Assembly (NCBI RefSeq): GCF_003626535.1
Contig: NZ_RBAL01000012.1
Coordinates: forward strand, 1 to 64,000
DNA length: 64,000 bases
Reading direction: 5' to 3'
DNA from: Streptomyces hoynatensis
GTDB taxonomy: Bacteria > Actinomycetota > Actinomycetes > Streptomycetales > Streptomycetaceae
Part shown: positions 40,361 through 49,083 of the stretch, one piece after another
Layout: every line of letters starts with the position of its first letter
How positions within the stretch are numbered: the first letter of the stretch is position 1
Notes under the pieces: generated by a model
Told to the model about the DNA's origin: nothing
What the model saw: the letters and a program-made list of their open reading frames with translations, nothing else
Databases searched by the model: none
Translations under genes and position numbers: made by a program

Positions 40361-40470
40361 GGTGCCTCCGGGACGAGGGGGTTGCATCGGCTTGCACGAC
40401 GATTCCCTTTCCGAGGGAGGGGCGTCAAGGTGGCCCCCGGGCGCACTGCGCCATCGGCAGGCGCATACGC

Positions 40471-40507
40471 AACGGCCCCCGCCGTCCCGGAGGGCGGTGG
40501 GGGCCGT
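40471..40507. terminator. Hairpin between module 2 and the VOC gene
   Basis: AACGGCCCCCGCC (40471-40483) pairs with GGCGGTGGGGGCCGTT (40492-40507), with one bulge or mismatch, around GTCCCGGA. No clear U-tract. The sequence resembles the terminator at 38706-38744 in layout. Confidence 0.45.
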
Positions 40508-40546
40508 TGCGCTGCGCGGCGCGCAACACCGAAACGGCATGTCGCC

Positions 40547-40696
40547 ATGGCGGCAGCGGACGAGTACACGACCTTCCTCGGTGGCCCGAGGGACGGCTAC
40601 CGCATGCCCGTCACCGGCCCGGCGGCTCAGCGCACCTCGTTGATGCGGACCATGTTGCCCGCGGGATCGCGGAAGGCGCAGTCGCGAACGCCGTAG
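40547..40696 (+). pseudogene. Possible 5' fragment of a small GGPxDG-type protein
   Basis: ATG 40547 begins MAAADEYTTFLGGPRDGYRMPVTGP. The FLGGPRDGxxMPV start is found in small actinomycete/phage proteins. After about 27 codons the frame runs antisense through the 3' end of the VOC gene, so only a head fragment remains. Confidence 0.3.
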
Positions 40697-41037
40697 GGCT
40701 GCTCGGTCGGCTCCTGCACCACCTCGACGTCGCCGGCCTGCACCCGCTCGAAGGTGGCGTCGAGGTCCCGGGTGGCCAGGAGGATCATGCCGTAGGTGCC
40801 CTTGGCCATCATCTCGGCGATGGTGCGGCGCTCCTCCTCGGTGATGCCCGGGTCGGCGGCCGGCGGGTGCAGGACGACGGAGGTGCCGGGCTGGCCGGGG
40901 GGACCGACCGTGAGCCAGCGCATCTTTCCGCTGCCGACGTCGTTGCGGACCTCGAAGCCCAGGGTGTCGCGGTAGAAGGCCAGGGAGGCCTCGGGGTCCT
41001 CGTGCGGGAGGAAGCTCGCGTGAATGGTGATGTCCAT
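40627..41037 (-). CDS. VOC-superfamily (glyoxalase/bleomycin-resistance-like) protein
   Basis: A 136-residue protein with the paired beta-alpha-beta-beta-beta repeats of vicinal-oxygen-chelate enzymes: ITIHASFLPHEDPEASLAFYRDTLGFEVRNDVGSGKMRWLTVGPPG in the first half and GMILLATRDLDATFERVQAGDVEVVQEPTEQPYGVRDCAFRDPAGNMVRINEV in the second. Candidate metal ligands are the first His and the final Glu region. Family members are lyases, dioxygenases or drug-binding proteins; the substrate is unknown. ATG 41037 is the family start. An AraC regulator lies 10 bases upstream on the same strand, so the two form an operon. Confidence 0.88.
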   Translation of the reverse strand: MDITIHASFLPHEDPEASLAFYRDTLGFEVRNDVGSGKMRWLTVGPPGQPGTSVVLHPPAADPGITEEERRTIAEMMAKGTYGMILLATRDLDATFERVQAGDVEVVQEPTEQPYGVRDCAFRDPAGNMVRINEVR

Positions 41038-41047
41038 GGCCGTCACG

Positions 41048-41521
<474 letters not shown>

Positions 41522-41623
41522 CGCCCAGGGTCCTTGGGCCCCTTTCCCTCCCCCGCCCTGCTCCCCGCCTGACCGGTTCTCCCGCCCGGCGGGTGTGCTC
41601 GCCGCCCGGCTCCCCCGGGCCGC

Positions 41624-43153
41624 TCAGCCGGGGAGGGGGGTGATGCGGAGGGCCTGCCAGGGCTCGGCGGGGAGGGGGACGGCGCGGCCCGCGCGGTCCA
41701 CGGCCAGCCTGCCGGTGCGCAGCGTGGCGGTGAACGGGCCGGGGATCTCGGTGATCCGCATGTGCCAGGTGTCGAGGACCTCCACCCGGAAGCGGGCGCC
41801 CTCGGCCACCTCGTGGCGGCCGGGGTTCACCGGCAGCCGGAAGGGCCAGGAATCCGGGGCGCGGTCGCCGAGGTAGACCAGGTAGTGGCCGCCGGGTGCG
41901 TAGGCGGTGTCCGGCGTCCGGTCGTCGTGGCCGATCTGTTCGAGGCCGGCGGGCAGGGCCTCAAGGACCTCGCGGAGGAAGGCGAGCCGGGGCGGGCTCT
42001 CGCCGCGCAGCACGCCACCCTTGGACCACCACAGCAGGTCCTCGGGGTGCCGGTAGGTCTCGCCGTGGCCGACGTAGGTGCCGGCCACGGTGCCCTGCCA
42101 GAAGCGGTGGACGAGTTCGCGGGCGGTGATGCGGCCCCAGGGCTGGTCGATGTCGCCCTCGTACCTGACCTCGTCGAACACCACGGGCTTGCCGTAGGCC
42201 TCGCGCAGCACGGCCGCCCCGCCCCAGCCGGCCACCGCCCGGCCGCTCTGCACGCTGGCGTGGGTGATCCAGGGGCGGTTGTGGTCGTAGAAGGCGTGGC
42301 AGTTGTGGATCGACCTGAGGTGGCCGTACGGGTCGAGGTCGCGCAGCAGGCGGCCGAGCCGCTCCCAGTCGGCCCGGCTCTTGGCGGCGAGGAGGTCGTA
42401 CTCGTTGGCGAGGGACCACCAGACGTTGCGGTAGGGGGCGAGCCGGGCGACGACGTAGCGCAGGTAGTGCTCGTCGGCCTCCGCGCCCATGGCGTCGAAG
42501 CCCCAGTGGCCGCGGTCGTAGGGGTGGAAGAGGATGAGGTCGGCCTCGATGCCGAGGTCCCGCAGCGCGGCCACCCGCCGCTCCAGGTCGCGGAAGAAGG
42601 CGGGGTCGAAGCGGTCGAGGTCGAAGCCGGCCTGGCGCGAGCCGGCGAAGGGGTAGCGCTCCGGGTCGTTGCGGTTGTACGCGTAGTGCTTGGGGAAGAC
42701 GCACATCCGCAGCTTGTTGAACGGCGCGCCGGCGAGGGTGGCCAGGGTCTGCGCGGCGAGGGCGTCGCCCTGGTGGGTCCAGGCGTAGCAGGTGGTGCCG
42801 AGTTGCCAGTAGGGGGTGCCGTCCGCGTAGGCGAAGTGGTGGGTGTCGCGGACGCGCACCGGCCCGTGGTTGTCGCCCGAGGCCGGCTCGCAGGTGAAGG
42901 AGCCCCGCCTGGCGTCGAGTCCCGGGTCGTTGCTGCGGGTCTCCCACCGCCAGGTGCCCGGCAGGTGCGGCATGAAGCGGAGCAGGTAGCGGCCCTCCCC
43001 GTCGTAGCAGCCGGTGGTCTCGACGGCCGCGGCGCTCTGCCCGGCCCCGGCCTCGTGGCGGAAGCGGGCGGTGAGGTGGACCTCGCGGAAGGGGTTGCCG
43101 TGCGCCGGGCCGTCCAACGCGGCCTCGTACAGGTCCCATTGCTCGACCGGCAT
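41624..43153 (-). CDS. DUF5060/DUF4038 glycoside hydrolase, GH140-like; candidate apiosidase
   Basis: A 509-residue cytoplasmic enzyme. The N-terminal DUF5060 beta-sandwich is VEQWDLYEAALDGPAHGNPFREVHLTARFRHE...GTWRWETRS (to about residue 95). The DUF4038 TIM barrel follows: FAYADGTPYWQLGTTCYAWTHQGD, FNKLRMCVFPKHYAYNRNDPERYPF, DLGIEADLILFHPYDRGHWGFD, VWWSLANEYDLLAAKS (Asn-Glu, likely acid/base) and PVVFDEVRYEGDIDQPWG (likely nucleophile Glu). A C-terminal domain closes the protein. DUF4038 is the catalytic domain of GH140 apiosidases. Having no signal peptide, it would act on imported apiosides. AGGAGG precedes ATG 43153. It is 178 bases downstream of the isomerase gene. Confidence 0.8.
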   Translation of the reverse strand: MPVEQWDLYEAALDGPAHGNPFREVHLTARFRHEAGAGQSAAAVETTGCYDGEGRYLLRFMPHLPGTWRWETRSNDPGLDARRGSFTCEPASGDNHGPVRVRDTHHFAYADGTPYWQLGTTCYAWTHQGDALAAQTLATLAGAPFNKLRMCVFPKHYAYNRNDPERYPFAGSRQAGFDLDRFDPAFFRDLERRVAALRDLGIEADLILFHPYDRGHWGFDAMGAEADEHYLRYVVARLAPYRNVWWSLANEYDLLAAKSRADWERLGRLLRDLDPYGHLRSIHNCHAFYDHNRPWITHASVQSGRAVAGWGGAAVLREAYGKPVVFDEVRYEGDIDQPWGRITARELVHRFWQGTVAGTYVGHGETYRHPEDLLWWSKGGVLRGESPPRLAFLREVLEALPAGLEQIGHDDRTPDTAYAPGGHYLVYLGDRAPDSWPFRLPVNPGRHEVAEGARFRVEVLDTWHMRITEIPGPFTATLRTGRLAVDRAGRAVPLPAEPWQALRITPLPG

Positions 43154-43179
43154 GGGTGCGTGCCTCCTGGCGGGCGGGC

Positions 43180-43265
43180 GGTGGTGGGCCGACCCGGTGG
43201 TGGGCCGACCCGGTGGTGGGCCGACCCGGTGGCGGGCCGACCCGGTGGCGGGACGCCCGGTGGTG
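43180..43265. repeat. 16-base tandem repeat between the isomerase and hydrolase genes
   Basis: Five head-to-tail copies of GGTGGTGGGCCGACCC, the last two degenerate, lie in the 178-base gap between two minus-strand genes of the sugar cluster. Copy number may vary between strains. Confidence 0.8.
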
Positions 43266-43331
43266 GGTGGCCCGGCTCGCGGGGGCGGGCCGCGCGCCCG
43301 CGAGCCGGGCCCGTCGGGGGGGCCGGCCTGC

Positions 43332-44351
43332 TCAGCCGAACAGGGCGGTGCGGACGAGGCGCTGGGCCGCCATCGCGTCGTGGCGTTCCTGGGCCGCGCG
43401 CAGTTCGTCCAGCGGCAGCCTGGCGGCGCGTTCCTCCAGGGCCCGCAGCGTGGCGACGCTCTCCCGGACGGCGTCCGCCGGGTCCTCGCGGTAGGGGAAG
43501 AGGTCGAGCTTGACCGGGTGCCGCCAGCCGATGGAGCGCACGACGTGCAGGAACTCCAGGGTCTCCACCAGGTGCAGGGCGCCCGCGGTCAGGTCGTCGT
43601 CCCACTCTCGGTAGTTGTCGTCGATCTCCACGTCGACCAGCCGGCCCATGGAGTGGGCGAGGCTGAGGGCCTCGGCCGGGTTCTCCTTGGCGAACAGGGA
43701 GTGGCCGAAGTCCACCACGAGGCCGACGTTGTCCACGCCCATCTGCTCGATGGCCAGCAGGCTGGCCGCCGCGGTGGACCAGAACAGCCGGTTGCGCGGC
43801 TCCTTCAGCTTGTACTCGATGGCGAAGGTGGTGTCGGGGTGGGCGCGGGCGATGTCGCGGATCGACTCCACGGCGTGCCGGCGCAGGGTCGGGTAGTCGA
43901 CCTGGAAGGGGTAGTCGTACCCGTCCTGCCCCGGCCAGAACTTGACGTAGCGCGCGCCGAGTTCGTGGGCCACCTCGACGGACTCGTGGGCCAGCGCGAC
44001 GGCGGCGTTCCTGGTCTCCTCCCGGGCGCCGGTGAAGGAGCCGCTGCGGAAGCGGCGGTCGTAGATGACCGGGGTGATGTTCGTGGCCACCAGGCCGTGG
44101 GCGGCCAGGGTCTCCTTGACCTCGGCGACCGAGACGCCCTCGTCGAAGGGGTAGTTGAGGTCGAGCCCCGACAGCTCGCCTGAGGCCGCGGCGAGTTCGA
44201 TGGTGCGCAGCGTCGGGATCTCGGGGCCGTAGCCGTCGGTCGCGTACCGGTCGATGATGCGCCCGAAGCTCCACATGCCCCCGGCGAAGGAGCGCGGGGC
44301 CTCCCCGGCGGGCGGGGCCGGCGCGGACGACGGCGCTTCGGGAAGCGACAT
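43332..44351 (-). CDS. TIM-barrel sugar isomerase/epimerase (AP endonuclease-2 fold); candidate D-apiose isomerase
   Basis: A 339-residue protein. After a 20-residue Pro/Ala tail it reads FAGGMWSFGRIIDRYATDGYGP, then GELSGLDLNYPFDEGVSVAEVKETLAAHGL, YVKFWPGQDGYDYPFQVDY, PDTTFAIEYKLKEPRNRLFWSTAA, NVGLVVDFGHSLFAKENPAEAL and LVDVEIDDNYREWDDDLTAG. The Glu (IEYK), Asp (VVDFGHS), and Glu/Asp (VEIDD) are the metal ligands of xylose-isomerase-like barrels. It interconverts an aldose and ketose. Assignment to apiose rests on its neighbours, not on sequence alone. ATG 44351 has GGAGG five bases upstream; TTG 44354 is possible. Confidence 0.8.
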   Translation of the reverse strand: MSLPEAPSSAPAPPAGEAPRSFAGGMWSFGRIIDRYATDGYGPEIPTLRTIELAAASGELSGLDLNYPFDEGVSVAEVKETLAAHGLVATNITPVIYDRRFRSGSFTGAREETRNAAVALAHESVEVAHELGARYVKFWPGQDGYDYPFQVDYPTLRRHAVESIRDIARAHPDTTFAIEYKLKEPRNRLFWSTAAASLLAIEQMGVDNVGLVVDFGHSLFAKENPAEALSLAHSMGRLVDVEIDDNYREWDDDLTAGALHLVETLEFLHVVRSIGWRHPVKLDLFPYREDPADAVRESVATLRALEERAARLPLDELRAAQERHDAMAAQRLVRTALFG

Positions 44352-44397
44352 CAACCCTCCTGCATATTTATTCGAGCAAACGGTGGGTATGCGGGAG

Positions 44398-44427
44398 AAC
44401 CTAGGTTTGCCCGAGGGGGCGCGTCAA
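44398..44427 (-). promoter_or_regulatory. Promoter of the isomerase-hydrolase operon
   Basis: On the minus strand, TTGACG (44427-44422) and TAGGTT (44403-44398) are 18 bases apart. The -10 lies in the perfect palindrome AACCTAGGTT (44398-44407), a possible operator half. Confidence 0.7.
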
Positions 44428-44607
44428 GGGTGCTGCACGAGGTTCCGCGCCGTGCCTCCGGCCCGTCGGCGCCGCCGGAAATTCGCCCTATACGCCAAGG
44501 ATTTATGGGTCGTTGCGGCGCCGGGCCGGGGCCGGTCGCCGTCCGGCCGCACGGCTTGACTGGGCCGGGGGCGTACTCCACCATCTGGCTACATAGAAAT
44601 TACTTGC

Positions 44608-44623
44608 GTGAATGGATATTCAC
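44608..44623. promoter_or_regulatory. Inverted repeat just ahead of the transketolase start
   Basis: GTGAAT-GGAT-ATTCAC, a perfect 6-base inverted repeat with a 4-base spacer, ends two bases before ATG 44625. Its place over the start region suggests an operator, plausibly for the SorC regulator at the operon's end. Confidence 0.55.
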
Positions 44624-44624
44624 C

Positions 44625-45515
44625 ATGCTGACCGCCGATCCACCGGCCGCGGCCCGCTACCGCGCGCTGCGGCAGGAAGTGCGCGCGGGGCACGCGGAGC
44701 GGGCTCGTGAGACGCTGCGGAAGATGTCCGCCGAGATCCGCCTGAAGATCGTGGAGATGATCGCCGGGGCCCGGATGGGTCACCTCGGCGGCGACCTGTC
44801 GGTGACCGACATCCTGGTGACCCTCTACGGCGGCGTGCTCGACCTCGACCCCGAGCGGCCCGAGGCACCGGGCCGGGACCGGCTGATCCTCAGCAAGGGG
44901 CACAGCGCCGCCGCCCTCTACGCCACGCTGGCGCGCTGCGGCTACTTCCCCGGCGCCGAGCTGGGGACCTTCCTGGCCCCGCTCTCCCCGCTGGGCGGCC
45001 ACCCCGACCGGCGCAAGGTGCCCGGCGTGGAGAGCAACACCGGGCCGCTGGGGCACGGGCTGCCCGTCGGCGTGGGCTGCGCGCTGGCCGCGCGGCTGCG
45101 CGGCGCGCCCTGGCGGACCTTCGTGGTCCTCGGCGACGGGGAGTTGCAGGAGGGCAGCAACTGGGAGGCGGCCATGGCCGCGGGCCACCACCGGCTGACC
45201 TCGCTGACGGCCGTCGTCGACCGCAACCGGCTCCAGCAGGGCGCCCGCACCGAGGAGACCAACGCGCTCGAACCGCTGGCCGCCAAGTGGGAGGCGTTCG
45301 GCTGGGAGGTGCGGCGCGCCGACGGGCACGACCACGCGGCGCTGCTCGGCGCCTTCGCCCCGGCCGCCGCGGGCCGCCCGGTCGTGGTGCTCGCCGACAC
45401 CGTCAAGGGCAAGGGGCTCTCCTTCGCCGAGGACCGGGCCGAGTGGCACCACAAGGTCCCCGACGCGGGGCAGGTCGCGCTGGCCCGCGCGGAACTGAAG
45501 GAGGCGACGCGGTGA
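44625..45515 (+). CDS. Transketolase N-terminal subunit; candidate apulose-4-phosphate transketolase subunit A
   Basis: A 296-residue thiamine-diphosphate-binding half of a split transketolase. Visible are RLKIVEMIAGARMGHLGGDLSVTDILVTLYGG, RDRLILSKGHSAAALYATLARCGYF, GHGLPVGVGCALAARL and the ThDP motif VVLGDGELQEGSNWEAAMAAGHHRLTSLTAVVDRNRLQQ, then TVKGKGLSFAE. It works with the next gene's product to move a two-carbon unit from a ketose phosphate. ATG 44625 has almost no ribosome site (only GGAT) and follows an inverted repeat, so the message may be leaderless or start upstream. First gene of a four-gene operon with overlapping ends. Confidence 0.88.
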   Translation: MLTADPPAAARYRALRQEVRAGHAERARETLRKMSAEIRLKIVEMIAGARMGHLGGDLSVTDILVTLYGGVLDLDPERPEAPGRDRLILSKGHSAAALYATLARCGYFPGAELGTFLAPLSPLGGHPDRRKVPGVESNTGPLGHGLPVGVGCALAARLRGAPWRTFVVLGDGELQEGSNWEAAMAAGHHRLTSLTAVVDRNRLQQGARTEETNALEPLAAKWEAFGWEVRRADGHDHAALLGAFAPAAAGRPVVVLADTVKGKGLSFAEDRAEWHHKVPDAGQVALARAELKEATR

Positions 45516-46480
45516 ACGGCCCCACGCTCCACGACTGCAGGCAGGTCTTCGCCGAGGAACTGGCGGCGCTGGCCCGCGAGGACCCGCGGGTGGTCGCCGT
45601 CTGCAACGACTCGGTCGGCTCGGGCAACCTGACGGCCTTCCGCGAGGAGTTCCCCGACCGGCTGATCAACGTGGGCATCGCCGAGCAGAACATGGTGGGC
45701 GTCGGCGCGGGGCTGGCCAACGGCGGCATGGTGCCCTTCGTCTCGGGCGCCGGCCCCTTCCTGACCGGCCGCGCCCTGGAGCAGATCAAGGCCGACGTCG
45801 CCTACAGCCGCCGCAAGGTCGTGCTGTGCGGGCACAGCCCGGGACTGGCCTACGGGCAGCTGGGCCCCACCCACCACTCGGTGGAGGACCTGTCCTGGCT
45901 GCGGGCCGTCGCCGACCTCACCGTCGTGGTGCCCACCGACCGGGAGCAGACCCGGGCCGCCGTCCGCTGGGCGTACGCCGCCGAGGGCCCCAGCTACCTG
46001 CGCATCCCCCGCTTCACGGTCCCCGACGTGGTGCCCGCCGGCTCGCCCTTCGCGCCGGGCGCCGCGCTGACGCTGCGCGAGGGCGTGGACCTGACGATCC
46101 TCGCGATCGGCTCCCTGGTGCCGCGCGCCCTGGCCGCCGCCGGGGAGCTGGCCGCCGAGGGCATCTCCGCCCGGGTGCTGAACACCCCCTTCGTGCACCC
46201 GCTGGACGAGGCGGCCGTGCTGCGGGCCGCGGCCGAGACCGGGGCCCTGGTGGTCGCGGAGGAGGCCACCCTCAGCGGGGGCCTGGGCGCGGCCGTCGCC
46301 GCCCTCACCGGGCAGCGCCACCCGGTGCCGCTGCGGCTGCTCGGCGTCTCCGGCTTCGCGCCCACCGGCGATCCCGCCTTCCTGCTCGACCACTTCGGGC
46401 TCGGCGTCGAGGACGTCAAGCGCGCGGCCCGCGAGGTGCTGGCGATGGCCGCCGCACGCACCCCGGCCCCGGCGGTGTGA
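45512..46480 (+). CDS. Transketolase C-terminal subunit; candidate apulose-4-phosphate transketolase subunit B
   Basis: A 322-residue partner of the preceding subunit. The pyrimidine-binding domain has the catalytic Glu in LINVGIAEQNMVGVGAGLANGG (about residue 60) and VVLCGHSPGLAYGQLGPTHHSVEDLSWLRAVADLTVVVPTDREQ. The C-terminal transketolase domain reads DLTILAIGSLVPRALAAAGELAAEGISARVLNTPFVHPLDEAAVL. GTG 45512 overlaps the upstream stop, with AAGGAGG 8 bases before it. Split two-gene transketolases are typical of dedicated sugar pathways rather than of the central pentose phosphate route. Confidence 0.9.
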   Translation: MNGPTLHDCRQVFAEELAALAREDPRVVAVCNDSVGSGNLTAFREEFPDRLINVGIAEQNMVGVGAGLANGGMVPFVSGAGPFLTGRALEQIKADVAYSRRKVVLCGHSPGLAYGQLGPTHHSVEDLSWLRAVADLTVVVPTDREQTRAAVRWAYAAEGPSYLRIPRFTVPDVVPAGSPFAPGAALTLREGVDLTILAIGSLVPRALAAAGELAAEGISARVLNTPFVHPLDEAAVLRAAAETGALVVAEEATLSGGLGAAVAALTGQRHPVPLRLLGVSGFAPTGDPAFLLDHFGLGVEDVKRAAREVLAMAAARTPAPAV

Positions 46481-46482
46481 GC

Positions 46483-48009
46483 ATGGCAGCCGCCGCCCCG
46501 CTGCTGCTCGCCCTCGACCAGGGCACCTCGGCCACCAAGGCGGTGCTGCTCGACGCGGCCACCCGCGAGCCGGTGGCCGCCGCTTCGGCGCCGCTGGCCG
46601 CCGCGCACCCGCGGCCCGGCTGGGTGGAGCAGTCGGCCGAGGAGGTGTGGCAGAGCGTGTGCGCGGCCGTCCGCGACTGCCTGGCGGGGCACGACCCCCG
46701 CCGGGTGGCCGGGCTCGGCCTGTCCACCCAGCGGGAGTCGATGCTGCTGTGGGAACGCGCCACCGGCCGTCCGCTCGGCCCGCTGCTCGGCTGGCAGGAC
46801 CGGCGCACGGCGCGGGCCTGCGCGGACCTGCTGCGCGAGGGCGCCCAGGAGCTGGTGCGCGCCCGCACCGGGCTGCCGCTCGACCCGATGTTCAGCGCCC
46901 TCAAGGCCCAGTGGCTGCTCGACGCCCACGACCCGGGGCGGCACCGGGCCCGCCGCGGCGAGCTGTGCCTGGGCACCGTGGACAGCTGGCTGCTGTGGCG
47001 GCTCGGCGGCGGGGCGGCACACGTGATCGAGGCGGGGAACGCCTCCCGCACCCAGCTGTTCCGCCTGCGCCCGGGGGACTGGGACGAGGAGCTGCTCGGC
47101 CTGTTCCGGGTGCCGCGGGCCGCGCTGCCCCGGGTGCTGCCCTCCACCGGCCCCTTCCCCGCCGTGCGGGGGCTGCCGCCGCTGCCGGACGGCACGCCGG
47201 TGGCGGCCGTGCTCGGCGACTCGCACGCGGCGCTCTTCGGGCACGGCGCCTTCGCCCCCGGCGCCGTCAAGGCCACCTACGGCACCGGCTCCTCCGTCAT
47301 GGGCCTGGCCGGCGCCCCGGCGGGCGAGGGGGCGGGGGCCGGCGGGGAACTGTGCCTGACCCTGGCCTGGCACGACGCGGCCGCCGGGGAGGAGCCCGCC
47401 TACGCCCTGGAGGGCAACATCCGCTCCTCGGGCGCCACCCTGCGCTGGCTGGCCGGGGTGCTCGGCCTCAGCGAGGCCGAACTCGCCGAGCGCGCCGCGC
47501 CCGACGCCGAGGGCGTGCACCTGGTCCCGGCCTTCGGGGGACTTGCCGCACCCTGGTGGGACAGCGCGGCCACCGGGCTGCTCAGCGGCCTGACCCTGGG
47601 CACCGGCGTGCCCCAACTCGCCCGGGCCGCACTGGAGTCGATCGCCTTCCAGGTGGCAGACGTGGTCGCCGCCGTGGACCGGGCGGCCGGGCGGGTGGAG
47701 GTGATCCTGGCCGACGGCGGCGCCTCGGCCAACTCCGCGCTGATGCAGTTGCAAGCGGACCTCTCGGGCCGCGCCGTGCGCCGCCCCGCGGACGCCGGTC
47801 TCTCGGCGCGGGGCGCGGCCCATCTGGCGGGCTGCGCCCTCGGGCTGTTCGGCCGCGCCGAGCTGGCCGCGGCGCGGGACGCCCCCGGCTCCGCGGCCGG
47901 CTTCGCGCCCCGGCTGCCCGCGGCCGAGCGGGAGCGGCGGCTGCGCGACTGGCACGGGGCGGTGGCCCGCGCCCGGGGCGGCGCGCCGGGCCGGGAACGG
48001 GCGCCGTGA
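46483..48009 (+). CDS. FGGY family carbohydrate kinase; candidate apulose kinase
   Basis: A 508-residue sugar kinase of the xylulose/glycerol kinase family. The N-terminal phosphate loop is LALDQGTSATKAVLLD; then GWVEQSAEEVWQSV, GLGLSTQRESMLLWERATGRPLGPLLGWQDRRT, FSALKAQWLLD, VLGDSHAALFGHGAF, VKATYGTGSSVMGLAG, YALEGNIRSSGATLRWLAGVLGL, and the FGGY-type ATP segment VILADGGASANSALMQLQADLSGRAVRRP. It phosphorylates a ketose or polyol in the cytoplasm. Next to a split transketolase and an isomerase, apulose is the most coherent substrate, but xylulose or another ketopentose cannot be excluded. It starts 3 bases after the upstream stop. Confidence 0.88.
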   Translation: MAAAAPLLLALDQGTSATKAVLLDAATREPVAAASAPLAAAHPRPGWVEQSAEEVWQSVCAAVRDCLAGHDPRRVAGLGLSTQRESMLLWERATGRPLGPLLGWQDRRTARACADLLREGAQELVRARTGLPLDPMFSALKAQWLLDAHDPGRHRARRGELCLGTVDSWLLWRLGGGAAHVIEAGNASRTQLFRLRPGDWDEELLGLFRVPRAALPRVLPSTGPFPAVRGLPPLPDGTPVAAVLGDSHAALFGHGAFAPGAVKATYGTGSSVMGLAGAPAGEGAGAGGELCLTLAWHDAAAGEEPAYALEGNIRSSGATLRWLAGVLGLSEAELAERAAPDAEGVHLVPAFGGLAAPWWDSAATGLLSGLTLGTGVPQLARAALESIAFQVADVVAAVDRAAGRVEVILADGGASANSALMQLQADLSGRAVRRPADAGLSARGAAHLAGCALGLFGRAELAAARDAPGSAAGFAPRLPAAERERRLRDWHGAVARARGGAPGRERAP

Positions 48010-48053
48010 GCGGGCAGGCCCACGCCCCCCTCGGCTCCCGTAGGGTGCGGGAC

Positions 48054-49043
48054 GTGTCCGAGCGTCCCGAGATTCCCGGCAACATCTCCGTCGCGAAACT
48101 GCGGCAGATCGTGCGCGTGGCGCGCATGTACCACGAGCGCGGGCTGCGGCAGACCCGGATAGCCGAGCTGCTCGGCCTCAACCAGGCGGGCGTCTCGCGC
48201 CTCCTGCGCACGGCGGCCGAACTCGGCGTGGTCCGCACCGTCATCGTGGCGCCGCCCGGCATCCACAGCGAGCTGGAGGACGCGGTGGCGGAGCGGTACG
48301 GGCTGACCGACGTGGTCCTCCTGGACGGGGACGACCTGCTGGACGACCCGCCCAGCCTCACCCGGGCGCTGGGCAGCACGGCGGCCGGCTACCTGGAGAC
48401 CGCCTTCCGGCCGGGCGACCGGATCGGCATCTCCACCTGGAGCGAGACGCTGCTGGCCGCCGTGGACGCCATGCTGCCGCTCAGGCGGCAGGTCGCGGGC
48501 ACCGTGGTGCAGCTGATGGGCGGCGTCGGCGACGCCCGCAGCCAGGTGCAGGCCACGCGGCTGACCGCGCGCCTGGCCGAACTGACCGGCTCCGCCGCCC
48601 TGTTCGTGCGCGCGCCCGGGCTCGTCGGCTCGGCCGAGGCCCGCCTCTCGCTGCTGCGCGACCCCTCGGTCCTCGACGTCGGCCTGGCCTGGCAGCGGCT
48701 GACCGCCGTGCTGGTGGGCATCGGCAGCCTGGAGCCCTCCCCGCTGCTGCTGCGCAGCGGGAACGCGGTGGCGGAGGAGGAGCTGGCCAGGCTGCGGGCG
48801 CTGGGCGCGGTCGGCGACATCTGCCAGCGCTTCTTCGACGCCATGGGGGTGCACGTGGACGCCGGGCTCGGCGAGCGCACCGTCGGCATTCCCGTGGACC
48901 AGCTGCGGACCGTGCCCCGGCGCATCGCGGTGGCCGGCGGCCCCGGCAAGTACCAGGCCATCCGCGGTGCGCTGCGCGGCCGTTGGCTCACGGCCCTGGT
49001 GACGGACACCGGCACGGCCAGGCGCCTGGTCGACGAGCCCTGA
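48054..49043 (+). CDS. SorC/DeoR-type sugar-responsive regulator
   Basis: A 329-residue regulator. A sigma-factor-like HTH, LRQIVRVARMYHERGLRQTRIAELLGLNQAGVSRLLRTAAELGVVRTVIV (residues 16-65), leads to the SorC sugar-binding domain: ELEDAVAERYGLTDVVLLDGD, YLETAFRPGDRIGISTWSETLLAAVDAML, VVQLMGGVGDARSQVQATRLTARLAELTG and VGDICQRFFDAMGVHVD...IPVDQLRTVPRRIAVAGGPGKYQAIRGAL. SorC proteins sense phosphorylated sugars and control their own operon. GTG 48054 is chosen at the start of family similarity; GTG 48006, overlapping the kinase stop, is an equally valid reading that would add 16 residues. Confidence 0.88.
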   Translation: MSERPEIPGNISVAKLRQIVRVARMYHERGLRQTRIAELLGLNQAGVSRLLRTAAELGVVRTVIVAPPGIHSELEDAVAERYGLTDVVLLDGDDLLDDPPSLTRALGSTAAGYLETAFRPGDRIGISTWSETLLAAVDAMLPLRRQVAGTVVQLMGGVGDARSQVQATRLTARLAELTGSAALFVRAPGLVGSAEARLSLLRDPSVLDVGLAWQRLTAVLVGIGSLEPSPLLLRSGNAVAEEELARLRALGAVGDICQRFFDAMGVHVDAGLGERTVGIPVDQLRTVPRRIAVAGGPGKYQAIRGALRGRWLTALVTDTGTARRLVDEP

Positions 49044-49083
49044 CCTGCGGCCGCGCGGGGCGGGCCGCGCGCGGGGGCACCGC

